Below are positions 50,159-58,232 of a stretch of DNA of 64,000 bases, piece by piece. The DNA is from Methylophilus glucosoxydans (GTDB lineage: Bacteria; Pseudomonadota; Gammaproteobacteria; Burkholderiales; Methylophilaceae): the NCBI RefSeq assembly GCF_042676145.1, contig NZ_JBHTJW010000002.1, positions 868,001 to 932,000 on the forward strand, written 5' to 3'. The first letter of the stretch is position 1; the number at the start of each line of letters is the position of its first letter. The notes under the pieces are model-generated. The model was not told the DNA's origin and did not search any database. It worked only from the letters and a program-made list of their open reading frames with translations. The position numbers and the translations under genes are program-made.

Positions 50159-50461
50159 ATGGAATTAACTCCCAGAGAAAAAGACAAGTTATTGATATTT
50201 ACCGCGGCCTTGCTGGCTGAACGGCGCAAGGCGCGTGGCTTGAAACTGAATTATCCTGAGGCGGTGGCATTTATTTCCGCCGCCATTATGGAAGGTGCGC
50301 GTGACGGTAAAACCGTGGCCGAGCTGATGAGCTATGGCACCACGCTATTGAACCGCGATGAGGTGATGGAAGGCGTGCCGGAAATGATCCCGGATATACA
50401 AATCGAAGCCACCTTCCCAGACGGTACCAAGCTGGTGACGGTGCATCATCCGATTCCCTAA
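50159..50461 (+). CDS. ureA: Urease gamma subunit
   Basis: 100 residues, the exact family length. Begins MELTPREKDKLLIFTAALLAERR and contains LNYPEAVAFISAAIMEGARDGKTVAELM, the UreA signature. Separated from ureB by a palindromic repeat. Confidence 0.97.
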   Translation: MELTPREKDKLLIFTAALLAERRKARGLKLNYPEAVAFISAAIMEGARDGKTVAELMSYGTTLLNRDEVMEGVPEMIPDIQIEATFPDGTKLVTVHHPIP

Positions 50462-50478
50462 TAGATACAAAAAATTAA

Positions 50479-50619
50479 ACCGCCGATAAACGCCGATGCA
50501 CGCCGATAAAATCAATATCATCTTTGGCCAGCACTGGTTTTGGAGTGGTGGGTTTGTGTAAACACCCTGTCGAAACCGGATGCACAAAATATCGGCGTTT
50601 ATCTGCGTATATCGGCGGT
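50479..50619. repeat. Palindromic repeat element of the CCGCCGATAAACGC type, copy 1
   Basis: ACCGCCGATA (50479-50488) pairs with TATCGGCGGT (50610-50619), and GATAAACGCCGAT (50485-50497) with ATCGGCGTTTATC (50591-50603). Arms about 35 bases, centre unrelated. A second copy with the same arm vocabulary lies at 52716-52805. Confidence 0.75.
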
Positions 50620-50662
50620 AAAAAAAGGTATTAAGAATGCATATTAAAAACGAGGAAAGCAT

Positions 50663-50971
50663 ATGATTCCCGGCGAAATGCAGGTCGCAGCAGGCGACAT
50701 CGAATTAAATGTTGGGCGTGAAACGGTCACGCTGGATGTGGCCAATACCGGTGACCGGCCGATTCAGGTCGGGTCGCATTACCATTTTTATGAGACCAAC
50801 GATGCCTTGTCGTTTGATCGGGCGCTGGCTTATGGTTATCGCCTGAATATTGCGGCGGGTACTGCGGTGCGGTTTGAGCCGGGGCAGACCCGTACCGTGC
50901 AATTGGTCAAACTGGCGGGTGCGCGCAAAGTGTATGGCTTTGCTGGCCGCGTAATGGGCGCCTTAAAGTAG
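50663..50971 (+). CDS. ureB: Urease beta subunit
   Basis: 102 residues. MIPGEMQVAAGDIELNVGRETVTLDVANTGDRPIQVGSHYHFYETN is the UreB signature; YGYRLNIAAGTAVRFEPGQTRTVQLVKLAG follows. Ends 9 bases before ureC. Confidence 0.97.
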   Translation: MIPGEMQVAAGDIELNVGRETVTLDVANTGDRPIQVGSHYHFYETNDALSFDRALAYGYRLNIAAGTAVRFEPGQTRTVQLVKLAGARKVYGFAGRVMGALK

Positions 50972-50980
50972 GGAGTAGCA

Positions 50981-52684
50981 ATGACAGTGAAAATGGATAA
51001 ACGCGCATACGCGGAAATGTTTGGCCCCACCGTGGGGGACAAGGTCAGGCTAGCCGACACCGAGTTGTGGGTAGAAGTCGAACAGGATTTCACCATTTAT
51101 GGTGAAGAGGTCAAGTTTGGTGGCGGCAAAGTCATTCGTGACGGCATGGGCCAAGGCCAGGGGCTGGCCGCCGAAGTGGCGGATACCGTTATCACCAACG
51201 CGCTGATTATCGACCACTGGGGCATCGTCAAGGCCGACATCGGCATCAAGGGCGGTTATATTTCTGCCATCGGCAAAGCCGGCAACCCGGATATCCAGCC
51301 CGGCGTGACCATTGCCATAGGCGCGGGCACCGAGGTGATTGCCGGCGAAGGCATGATCATCACGGCCGGCGGCATTGATACCCATATCCACTTTATTTGC
51401 CCGCAACAGATTGAAGAAGCCCTGATGTCTGGCGTCACCACCATGATAGGCGGCGGCACCGGGCCTGCGACCGGCACCTTTGCGACTACCTGTACGCCCG
51501 GCCCCTGGCACATTCACCGTATGTTGCAGTCAGCCGATGCTTTCCCCATGAACCTGGGCTTTTTAGGCAAGGGCAATGCCAGCCTGCCTGAACCGCTCAG
51601 AGAGCAAGTACGCGCCGGGGTCATCGGCCTCAAGTTGCATGAAGACTGGGGCACCACGCCCGCCGCGATTGATAACTGCCTGAGTGTGGCGGATGAAATG
51701 GATATCCAGGTTGCGATCCACTCCGATACCCTGAATGAGTCCGGCTTTGTTGAGACCACCATAGGCGCGTTCAAGGGCCGCACCATCCATACCTTCCATA
51801 CCGAAGGCGCGGGCGGTGGCCATGCGCCAGATATTATCAAGGCGGCCAGCCAACCCAATGTGCTGCCATCCTCTACAAACCCGACGCGGCCATTTACCGT
51901 CAACACTATAGATGAGCATCTGGATATGCTCATGGTGTGTCACCATCTGGACCCGGCGATTGCCGAGGATATTGCCTTTGCCGAAAGTCGTATCCGTCGT
52001 GAGACCATCGCTGCCGAAGATATTTTTCATGACCTGGGCGCATTTTCCATGATGTCATCCGACTCCCAAGCCATGGGCCGTGTCGGTGAAGTGATTATCC
52101 GCACCTGGCAAACTGCGCACAAAATGAAAATCCAGCGCGGGCCATTGGCTGAAGATGCGGCGGGCAACGACAACTTCCGCGTCAAACGCTATATCGCCAA
52201 ATACACCATCAACCCGGCGCTGACACATGGTATCAGTCATGTGGTCGGCTCGATCGAGGTCGGCAAGCTGGCTGACCTGGTGGTGTGGAAACCCGCCTTC
52301 TTTGGCGTGAAGCCATTTACCATTATCAAGGGGGGCATGATTGCCGCGGCAGCGATGGGGGATCCTAACGCCTCTATCCCGACGCCACAGCCCGTGCATT
52401 ATCGCCCTATGTTTGGTGCCTATGGCGGCGGTCTCAAAACCGCCCTGACCTTTGTCTCGCAAGCCGCGCTCGAAAATCCTGAAATTAAAGCGCTCGGTCT
52501 GCAAAAGCCATTGGTAGCGGTCAAAGGCACGCGCGACGTTAAAAAGTCTGACATGGTGCATAACACCTGGATGCCCAAGATAGACGTGGACCCGGAAACC
52601 TATGAAGTGCTGGCAGACGGGATGCCGCTGGTGTGTGAACCGGCAGAGGTGCTGCCGATGGCACAACGCTATTTCCTGTTCTAG
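50981..52684 (+). CDS. ureC: Urease alpha subunit (catalytic, nickel)
   Basis: 567 residues, standard length. The catalytic nickel site is complete: GGIDTHIHFICPQQ, the carbamylated Lys218 in GLKLHEDWG, HSDTLNESG, the HTFHTEGAGGGHAPDI region and the flap MVCHHLD. Hydrolyses urea to ammonia and carbamate. The nickel is delivered by UreDEFG encoded around it. Confidence 0.98.
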   Translation: MTVKMDKRAYAEMFGPTVGDKVRLADTELWVEVEQDFTIYGEEVKFGGGKVIRDGMGQGQGLAAEVADTVITNALIIDHWGIVKADIGIKGGYISAIGKAGNPDIQPGVTIAIGAGTEVIAGEGMIITAGGIDTHIHFICPQQIEEALMSGVTTMIGGGTGPATGTFATTCTPGPWHIHRMLQSADAFPMNLGFLGKGNASLPEPLREQVRAGVIGLKLHEDWGTTPAAIDNCLSVADEMDIQVAIHSDTLNESGFVETTIGAFKGRTIHTFHTEGAGGGHAPDIIKAASQPNVLPSSTNPTRPFTVNTIDEHLDMLMVCHHLDPAIAEDIAFAESRIRRETIAAEDIFHDLGAFSMMSSDSQAMGRVGEVIIRTWQTAHKMKIQRGPLAEDAAGNDNFRVKRYIAKYTINPALTHGISHVVGSIEVGKLADLVVWKPAFFGVKPFTIIKGGMIAAAAMGDPNASIPTPQPVHYRPMFGAYGGGLKTALTFVSQAALENPEIKALGLQKPLVAVKGTRDVKKSDMVHNTWMPKIDVDPETYEVLADGMPLVCEPAEVLPMAQRYFLF

Positions 52685-52715
52685 TTTCAGGTGAATATAG
52701 AACAAGGCACTTTAA

Positions 52716-52805
52716 CCGCCGATGAACGCAGGTGCACGCCGATAAAAGCTAAAAAATCATTCTGGCTTTGAAGTAACATCGGCGTTTATCTGCGTTCATC
52801 GGCGG
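52716..52805. repeat. Palindromic repeat element of the CCGCCGATAAACGC type, copy 2
   Basis: CCGCCGATGAACGCA (52716-52730) and TGCGTTCATCGGCGG (52791-52805) are perfect 15-base inverted repeats. The inner arm carries GCACGCCGATAAA, also present in copy 1 between ureA and ureB. Confidence 0.78.
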
Positions 52806-52858
52806 ATAAGCAAGAATGACTTTTTTGCTGATTTGCGGCAACGATAAAGTATTTAAAC

Positions 52859-53359
52859 ATGATCCATTTAACCGAACGCATCGCCCTCAGTGGGCATATT
52901 GACGACACGCTGGAGCTGCCGTTTGACCAGCGCCAGAAAAGCCGTTTGCGCGTGACCTTGGCTTCTGGCCGCGAAGCTGCGCTGTTTTTATCGCGCGGCC
53001 TGATTCTGCGTGGCGGCGATTTGATCCAGTCTGAAGACGGCAGTGTGGTGGTGCAGATCGTGGCGGCGCAGGAGCCGGTGTATAACGTCATTGCACCGAC
53101 GCCACGTGACTTGATGCGCGCCGCCTATCATCTGGGCAACCGCCATGTGCCACTGCAAATTGGCGATGGCTGGCTACGGCTGGAGCAAGATTACGTGTTG
53201 CGTGACATGCTGCTTGGCCTGGGCATGCAAGTGAGTGAAGTCCAGGCGCCGTTTGAGCCGGAGGCCGGGGCCTATGGCGGCGGTCACCGGCATGGGCATG
53301 ATGAGGATAGTTTGCAAGCGTTGCGCCCACGCGTGAAAAGCGGGCAGGGCAGCGAATGA
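52859..53359 (+). CDS. ureE: Urease accessory protein UreE (nickel metallochaperone)
   Basis: 166 residues. Conserved DDTLELPFDQRQKSRLRVTL, GNRHVPLQIGDGWLRLEQDYVL and FEPEAGAYGGGHRHGHDED; the last is the His-rich nickel-binding tail. The stop overlaps ureF by 4 bases. Confidence 0.96.
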   Translation: MIHLTERIALSGHIDDTLELPFDQRQKSRLRVTLASGREAALFLSRGLILRGGDLIQSEDGSVVVQIVAAQEPVYNVIAPTPRDLMRAAYHLGNRHVPLQIGDGWLRLEQDYVLRDMLLGLGMQVSEVQAPFEPEAGAYGGGHRHGHDEDSLQALRPRVKSGQGSE

Positions 53360-54054
53360 GTGTCAGCCCGTTAAACGCGAGTCTGGCCCTCAGTCGCTTG
53401 CTGCAGCTGGCCAGCCCGCTGCTGCCTGTGGGGGCTTATTGTTACTCGCAAGGGCTGGAGTGGGCGATTGAATCCGGTCAGGTCAAGGATGTGCCGAGCG
53501 CACAAGCCTGGATAGGCGATAGCTTGCAGGTGTATCAGGCGCGTTTCGAGTTGCCGGTGCTCTACCGCTTGTATCAAGCCTGGCAAGCCGATGACCTGGC
53601 GCAAGTGCAGGCGTGGGATGATTTTTACCAGGCAGGCCGCGATACCGCCGAAGGCTATGCTGAAACCCGGCAAATGGGCTATTCACTACGTCGCCTGCTG
53701 TCCGAACTCAAAGACACGCCACCTGCGTTAGTGGCAAAACTCAACACCCTGACGAGCCCGGCATTCCCCACCATGTATGCCGCCATCGCCCAACACTGGC
53801 AGATTGCGCCAGAGCACATGTTGCATGGCTACGCCTGGGGCTGGTGTGAAAATCAGGCCAGCGCCGCCATGAAAACCGTGCCGCTGGGCCAAGTGGCCGG
53901 GCAGACCATTTTACTGGCGCTAGGTGAACAACTGCCGCAAGTGGTCGCCAGCGCCATGGCCCTGCCAGATGAAGAGATGAGTAACTTTAATCCATTGCTG
54001 AGTATCGCGGGCTGTTTGCACGAGACCCAGTACAGCCGTTTGTTCAGGTCATAA
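53356..54054 (+). CDS. ureF: Urease accessory protein UreF
   Basis: 232 residues, all-helical. LLQLASPLLPVGAYCYSQGLEWAIESGQV is the family N-terminus; RDTAEGYAETRQMGYSLRRLL and HGYAWGWCENQASAAMKTVPLGQ are also diagnostic. Acts as a fidelity factor and UreG regulator in nickel loading. Confidence 0.96.
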   Translation: MSVSPLNASLALSRLLQLASPLLPVGAYCYSQGLEWAIESGQVKDVPSAQAWIGDSLQVYQARFELPVLYRLYQAWQADDLAQVQAWDDFYQAGRDTAEGYAETRQMGYSLRRLLSELKDTPPALVAKLNTLTSPAFPTMYAAIAQHWQIAPEHMLHGYAWGWCENQASAAMKTVPLGQVAGQTILLALGEQLPQVVASAMALPDEEMSNFNPLLSIAGCLHETQYSRLFRS

Positions 54055-54080
54055 CCTGTTTGTTAAAGAGCGTTTAACCC

Positions 54081-54737
54081 ATGATGAAAATACATACCCA
54101 ATTTGATAGCCCCATGCCTGAAGTCACCGAGTTCAAAGAGCCGCTGCGCGTGGGCATTGGTGGCCCGGTGGGCTCCGGCAAAACCGCCCTGACCCTGGCG
54201 CTGTGCCAGCGTTTGCGCGAGGTATATAACATTGCCGTGGTCACCAACGATATTTACACCAAAGAAGATGCCGAATTTTTAACCCGCAACGAAGCGCTGG
54301 TGCCAGAACGCATCATCGGTGTGGAAACCGGCGGCTGTCCGCATACCGCCATCCGCGAAGACGCTTCCATGAACCTCGAAGCGGTGATGCAACTGAGCAA
54401 ACGTTTTCAGACGCTGGATATTGTGTTTGTCGAAAGTGGTGGCGATAACCTGGCCGCCACCTTCAGCCCCGAATTGTCCGACCTCACCATTTATGTGATT
54501 GATGTCGCCGCCGGGGAGAAAATCCCGCGCAAAGGTGGCCCCGGTATTACCAAATCTGATTTGCTCGTGATTAACAAAATAGACCTGGCCCCTATGGTGG
54601 GCGCCTCGCTCGAAGTGATGGACCGCGACGCCAAGAAGATGCGCGGCGAGAAACCGTTTATTTTCAGTAATTTGAAGACGGGGCAGGGATTAGAAGAAAT
54701 TGTCAGGTTCATCGAAAAACAAGGCCTGATGTTGTAG
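54081..54737 (+). CDS. ureG: Urease accessory GTPase UreG
   Basis: 218 residues. P-loop GIGGPVGSGKTALTLALC, metal-binding/switch NDIYTKEDAEFL, ETGGCPHTAIREDASMN with the conserved Cys-Pro-His nickel site, ESGGDNLAATF and NKIDLAP. Couples GTP hydrolysis to nickel insertion. Its stop codon overlaps the left end of a palindromic repeat. Confidence 0.97.
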   Translation: MMKIHTQFDSPMPEVTEFKEPLRVGIGGPVGSGKTALTLALCQRLREVYNIAVVTNDIYTKEDAEFLTRNEALVPERIIGVETGGCPHTAIREDASMNLEAVMQLSKRFQTLDIVFVESGGDNLAATFSPELSDLTIYVIDVAAGEKIPRKGGPGITKSDLLVINKIDLAPMVGASLEVMDRDAKKMRGEKPFIFSNLKTGQGLEEIVRFIEKQGLML

Positions 54738-54856
54738 TAAATGGCTGCGCGGGCAAATTGCGGCGTTGCGCGGTACGCGAAATCCTCATGTACTTCATGT
54801 ACATTCCGGTTTCTGTGTTCCGGGCGCCTTGCACTTTATCCCGCTCGCTCATTTAC
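54737..54856. repeat. Large imperfect palindrome of the ATGTAC/CCGGTTTC type between ureG and hupE
   Basis: The ends GTAAATG (54737-54743) and CATTTAC (54850-54856) are inverted, with further pairing of GCGCGGG and CCCGCTCGC, and of GCGGCGTTGCG with CGGGCGCC. The apex contains ATGTACTTCATGTACAT. This resembles a palindromic intergenic repeat family known from several beta- and gammaproteobacteria. Confidence 0.65.
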
Positions 54857-54906
54857 GATCAAACAGGGTTAATAACAAAACCATATATTCAGCTGGAGAA
54901 GATTCA

Positions 54907-55470
54907 ATGAAAAAAAGTATTCTTTTATTTTTAGGTGCGCTCGCAGCTTCAACCAGCGCCGTTGCCCATCCCGGCCACGGCCTGGAATCTGGCTTTGCCG
55001 CTGGCTTCATGCATCCATTCAGTGGCTGGGATCATCTCTTGGTCATGTTCGCATTGGGGATCTGGGCCGCACGCCGTCCGGCCGCGCAAGGCTGGCAGTT
55101 GCCTGTGCTGTTTGTGACTGTGATGGCCATCTCTGCGTCATTCGCCATGGCCTGGCTGCCGGTTGCATTGGCTGAAACTCTGGTGACGGCCAGTGTGGTG
55201 GTGATGGGCTTATTGTTGGTAAGCAATTTTAAACTGAACCGCGCCGTACAAATAGGCGTCGTCAGCATCGCTGCCGCGGCGCATGGCTATTTGCATGGCA
55301 TGGAAATCGGCAACCAGTGGTCAGGCCTGGCGGGCATGGTGCTGGCAACCGCTGTGCTGCATGGCTTAGGCTGGGTATTGGGCCGCCAGACCCATCCACA
55401 ATTTCAAAGCGCCACGCAATTACTGGGCGGCTTGATGCTGGGCTTTGGCGCTGTGTGGATGTTGGCTTAA
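54907..55470 (+). CDS. hupE: HupE/UreJ-family nickel permease
   Basis: 187 residues from ATG 54907 (GGAGA upstream; an upstream in-frame extension lies in the palindromic repeat). Signal/TM start ILLFLGALAASTSAVAHPGH, then the HupE signature FMHPFSGWDHLLVMFALGIWAA, with H-P...D-H metal ligands, and AHGYLHGMEIG. Imports nickel for the urease encoded just upstream. Confidence 0.93.
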   Translation: MKKSILLFLGALAASTSAVAHPGHGLESGFAAGFMHPFSGWDHLLVMFALGIWAARRPAAQGWQLPVLFVTVMAISASFAMAWLPVALAETLVTASVVVMGLLLVSNFKLNRAVQIGVVSIAAAAHGYLHGMEIGNQWSGLAGMVLATAVLHGLGWVLGRQTHPQFQSATQLLGGLMLGFGAVWMLA

Positions 55471-55480
55471 AACAGGTTGA

Positions 55481-55702
55481 TTACGCGCTAATATCTGCAA
55501 GCGCACGAATAAAGTCGTCGTCAAATTGATTTAGCGCTTCCATCAGCCTATCCCCTCTGTTAGGTTTGATGGGGTGTATCACCAGATCACCATTGTCTGC
55601 ACGGCTTATTTCAACTTGTTGAACATCTAATTGGAAAGCTCGTGGAATGTGCACGGCCTGGCTATTCCCATTATTAAAAACACGCGTTTTTAAGGTTTGC
55701 AT
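55481..55702 (-). CDS. Orphan VapB-type antitoxin (AbrB/MazE fold)
   Basis: 73 residues from ATG 55702. MQTLKTRVFNNGNSQAVHIPRAFQL is the SpoVT/AbrB swapped-hairpin DNA-binding motif of VapB antitoxins; the C-terminus (MEALNQFDDDFIRAL) resembles the toxin-binding helix of the intact VapB at 58232-58465. No PIN-domain toxin follows: the next gene on that side is the convergent hupE. A solitary antitoxin or remnant. Confidence 0.75.
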   Translation of the reverse strand: MQTLKTRVFNNGNSQAVHIPRAFQLDVQQVEISRADNGDLVIHPIKPNRGDRLMEALNQFDDDFIRALADISA

Positions 55703-55892
55703 AAACGTTCCCCTCGTTAATTTAACTGTGTACAAGAGATTGTATGTATTTTAAAAGCGGGTGGAGATAATGCAACCTCTGGTTGTAAGAGACTAGTCTA
55801 GGTTTTTTGTCGCCGCTGAATCTCCTGGCCGAGATGAAAATCTGCAAAGTAATTGAAGTAACATAGCGCATCCATAAAATACATGCATTGTG

Positions 55893-57134
55893 ATGACACC
55901 CACCCCAGCGCCCGACGACACTCTCGCTCAACTCAAGGCAGGCAAACTTCAAGGGGCTAAACAGCTCAAATTAAGTGCGCAGTTAACGCAGTTCCCCGCT
56001 GAGATTTTTGACGTAGCCGATAGCCTGGAAATCCTGGACTTGTCCGGCAATGCGCTCACTGACTTGCCTAGTGATTTAAGCAGCCTGAAAAAACTGCGCA
56101 TTCTGTTTTGCTCAAACAACCAGTTTACGCACCTGCCAGAAGTGCTGGGCCAATGCGAAAACCTAAGCATGATTGGTTTTAAAGCCAACCAGATCAAACA
56201 CATCCCGGAAGCCGCCATCCCCACCCACACCTTACGCTGGTTTATCGTCACCGATAACGCATTAAGTAGGGTGCCTCATGCCTTGGGTGAGTGCAGCAAA
56301 CTGCAAAAACTCATGCTGGCAGGTAACCAGCTCATCAGCTTGCCCGCCAGCCTGGCAAATTGCCACGCCTTAGAGTTATTGCGGATTTCTGCCAACCAGT
56401 TTGAGGCCTTGCCCGAATTTTTATTCGACCTACCCAAACTCACCTGGCTGGCCTATGCTGGCAATCCCTTTTGTAACGCCATCGAGCAAGCGTTAATCAG
56501 CCAACATCATATACAGCATATCGATTGGCAAACCCTCACGCTACAACAGGTCTTAGGTGAAGGCGCCTCTGGCGTTACCTACCAGGCGGTAATGCAAAAT
56601 AAAAACGTGCAAGAGTCTGTGGCAGTAAAACTCTTCAAGAGTGGCCTCACCAGCGACGGCCTGCCACGCTGTGAAATGCATGCCAATATGCTGGCCGGCG
56701 AGCACCCCAATTTAGTCGGCGTTAAAGGCGTGATACACAATCACCCGCAAGGCATTGATGGCTTGGTCATGCCGCTACTCGACGCCCATTTAAAAGTGCT
56801 GGCAAAGCCCCCCAGCTATGAAAGCTGCACACGCGATGTCTACGCGGATGACTTAACACTCACGCCACAACAAGCCGAATTTATTTTAAAAGGCATCACG
56901 CAAGCCGCAGAGCATCTACATGCCCATGGCCTCATGCACGGCGATTTATACGCGCATAATATTTTGTGGGGGCCTGAAAAGGTCGTGTTGAGCGATTTGG
57001 GCGGTGCTTCTTTTTTACCTGTAGATAACCCGGCACTTACGCAAAAAATACTGCAACTGGAGGCTAGGGCATTAGCGGTGTTTGCGGAAGAGTTGGCAGC
57101 GGTTGTGAGTAATAGCGGTGGAGGGGTAATCTAG
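55893..57134 (+). CDS. Leucine-rich-repeat protein with Ser/Thr kinase-like domain
   Basis: About 413 residues. The N-terminal half has 5-6 LRRs of the bacterial type (LEILDLSGNALTDLPSDLSS, LRILFCSNNQFTHLPEVLGQ, LQKLMLAGNQLISLPASLAN). The C-terminal half is a protein-kinase-like domain: Gly-loop GEGASGVTY (from residue 222), VAVKLF Lys, catalytic loop HGDLYAHNI with His349-Gly350-Asp351 (HGD instead of HRD) and LSDLGGAS in place of DFG. Such LRR-kinases are scattered among proteobacteria; targets are unknown. No Shine-Dalgarno is visible; a GTG directly before the ATG is an alternative start. Confidence 0.85.
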   Translation: MTPTPAPDDTLAQLKAGKLQGAKQLKLSAQLTQFPAEIFDVADSLEILDLSGNALTDLPSDLSSLKKLRILFCSNNQFTHLPEVLGQCENLSMIGFKANQIKHIPEAAIPTHTLRWFIVTDNALSRVPHALGECSKLQKLMLAGNQLISLPASLANCHALELLRISANQFEALPEFLFDLPKLTWLAYAGNPFCNAIEQALISQHHIQHIDWQTLTLQQVLGEGASGVTYQAVMQNKNVQESVAVKLFKSGLTSDGLPRCEMHANMLAGEHPNLVGVKGVIHNHPQGIDGLVMPLLDAHLKVLAKPPSYESCTRDVYADDLTLTPQQAEFILKGITQAAEHLHAHGLMHGDLYAHNILWGPEKVVLSDLGGASFLPVDNPALTQKILQLEARALAVFAEELAAVVSNSGGGVI

Positions 57135-57146
57135 GGATAATCCATT

Positions 57147-57239
57147 TTGCGCATATCCGTAAAATGCTATGCTACAGAGATAGAAGACTGCATTCGTTCA
57201 GGGGTAACGGATGTTGAAATTGTGGATTACCGCAAATAG
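57147..57239 (+). pseudogene. Probable C-terminal stub of a HigB-like toxin
   Basis: A 30-codon open frame beginning with TTG encodes ...CIRSGVTDVEIVDYRK. The ending matches the C-terminus commonly seen in HigB/RelE toxins (C-F-R-W...D-V-E-I-V-D-Y-H). It ends 8 bases before the higA start, exactly where higB would end. No upstream toxin body is present. Identification rests on about 15 residues plus position. Confidence 0.4.
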
Positions 57240-57247
57240 GAGCAATG

Positions 57248-57550
57248 ATGACACCAAGTAAATTAAGGCCCATCCATGCAGGTGAGATTCTTCGCGAAGA
57301 GTTTTTGGCTCCCCTGGGCATGACCCCGCACGCGCTGGCAATGCAGTTGCGAGTACCCGCGCCACGCATCAACGATATTGTGCGCGAAAAAAGAGGCATC
57401 ACGGCGGATACCGCCCTCAGGCTGGCAAGGTTTTTTAATACCACCCCGCAGTTTTGGTTAAACCTGCAAACCGCCTACGATTTAAAAATTGCTGAAAACA
57501 CGTTAAGCGAAAAAATTAATCTTGAAGTGCCGCAGTTACAAGCGGCGTGA
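57248..57550 (+). CDS. higA: HigA-family antitoxin (XRE helix-turn-helix)
   Basis: 100 residues. LRPIHAGEILREEFLAPLGMTPHALAMQLRVPAPRINDIVREKRGITADTALRLARFF is the HigA/VapI-type HTH. TAGGAGCA precedes tandem ATGs at 57245 and 57248; the second has the better spacing. Its cognate toxin is missing except for the stub upstream, so it may be a free regulator or an immunity relic. Confidence 0.87.
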   Translation: MTPSKLRPIHAGEILREEFLAPLGMTPHALAMQLRVPAPRINDIVREKRGITADTALRLARFFNTTPQFWLNLQTAYDLKIAENTLSEKINLEVPQLQAA

Positions 57551-57575
57551 GCTTGAAAAGTGAAAAGGTTTAGTT

Positions 57576-57818
57576 ATGGCACTCGTTCGCAAAACCATCA
57601 CCTTGACCGCCCAGAAAAATAGCTGGATTAAAGCGCAAATTGAAAGCGGTCAGTATACCAACGACAGCGAATATATCCGGGACCTGATCCGCAAAGAGCA
57701 AGAGCGCACAGTCCAAGTTGAAGACCTCAGAAAAGCATTGATTGAAGGCGAAAACAGTGGTGAGCCACAACCGTTTGATGCCGCGGCATTTAAACAACGC
57801 ATGTTCACCAATGGCTAA
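57576..57818 (+). CDS. ParD-like antitoxin without partner
   Basis: 80 residues, CC2985-type ribbon-helix-helix. KTITLTAQKNSWIKAQIESGQYTNDSEYIRDLIRKEQER is the diagnostic N-terminal half; the C-terminal tail (FDAAAFKQRMF) is the ParE-binding extension. No parE follows; the next gene is the convergent vapC 9 bases away. Confidence 0.83.
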   Translation: MALVRKTITLTAQKNSWIKAQIESGQYTNDSEYIRDLIRKEQERTVQVEDLRKALIEGENSGEPQPFDAAAFKQRMFTNG

Positions 57819-57827
57819 CTAAATGGT

Positions 57828-58232
57828 TTATTGATTGAGCCAATCTGCTAATTTCAGCCTATCCACCCGCGCAAACTCTTTAGTGTTATTAGTCACCAGC
57901 GTCACATCCAAGCTCAAAGCATGTGCCGCAATCATGGTGTCCAGCGGTCCAATGGGTGTGCCTTGTTTTTCCAAGCTGGCACGTAAAGACCCATAATACA
58001 GTGTAGCCGCTTCGTCAAAATCGGCTATTTCCAGCGGCAGTACAAACGCATCTAGCGCTGCTTGGTTCGCTTCTCGCTGTTGGCTTTTCGCCACACCATA
58101 ACGCAACTCAGCCAAAGTGACAGTCGAGATGCCAATATCGCCAATTTGATACGCCTCAAACTGCAGCAAAACAGCAGGCGGCTTCTGCTTGATAATTGCA
58201 ATACAGATATTGGTATCCAGCATCAACTTCAT
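57828..58232 (-). CDS. vapC: VapC toxin (PIN-domain ribonuclease)
   Basis: 134 residues. PIN acidic residues are visible: MLDTNICIAII (Asp), STVTLAELRYGV (Glu), GPLDTMIAAHAL (Asp) and VTNNTKEFARV (Asn/Asp region). Its start overlaps the vapB stop by one base. Intact pair. Confidence 0.93.
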   Translation of the reverse strand: MKLMLDTNICIAIIKQKPPAVLLQFEAYQIGDIGISTVTLAELRYGVAKSQQREANQAALDAFVLPLEIADFDEAATLYYGSLRASLEKQGTPIGPLDTMIAAHALSLDVTLVTNNTKEFARVDRLKLADWLNQ

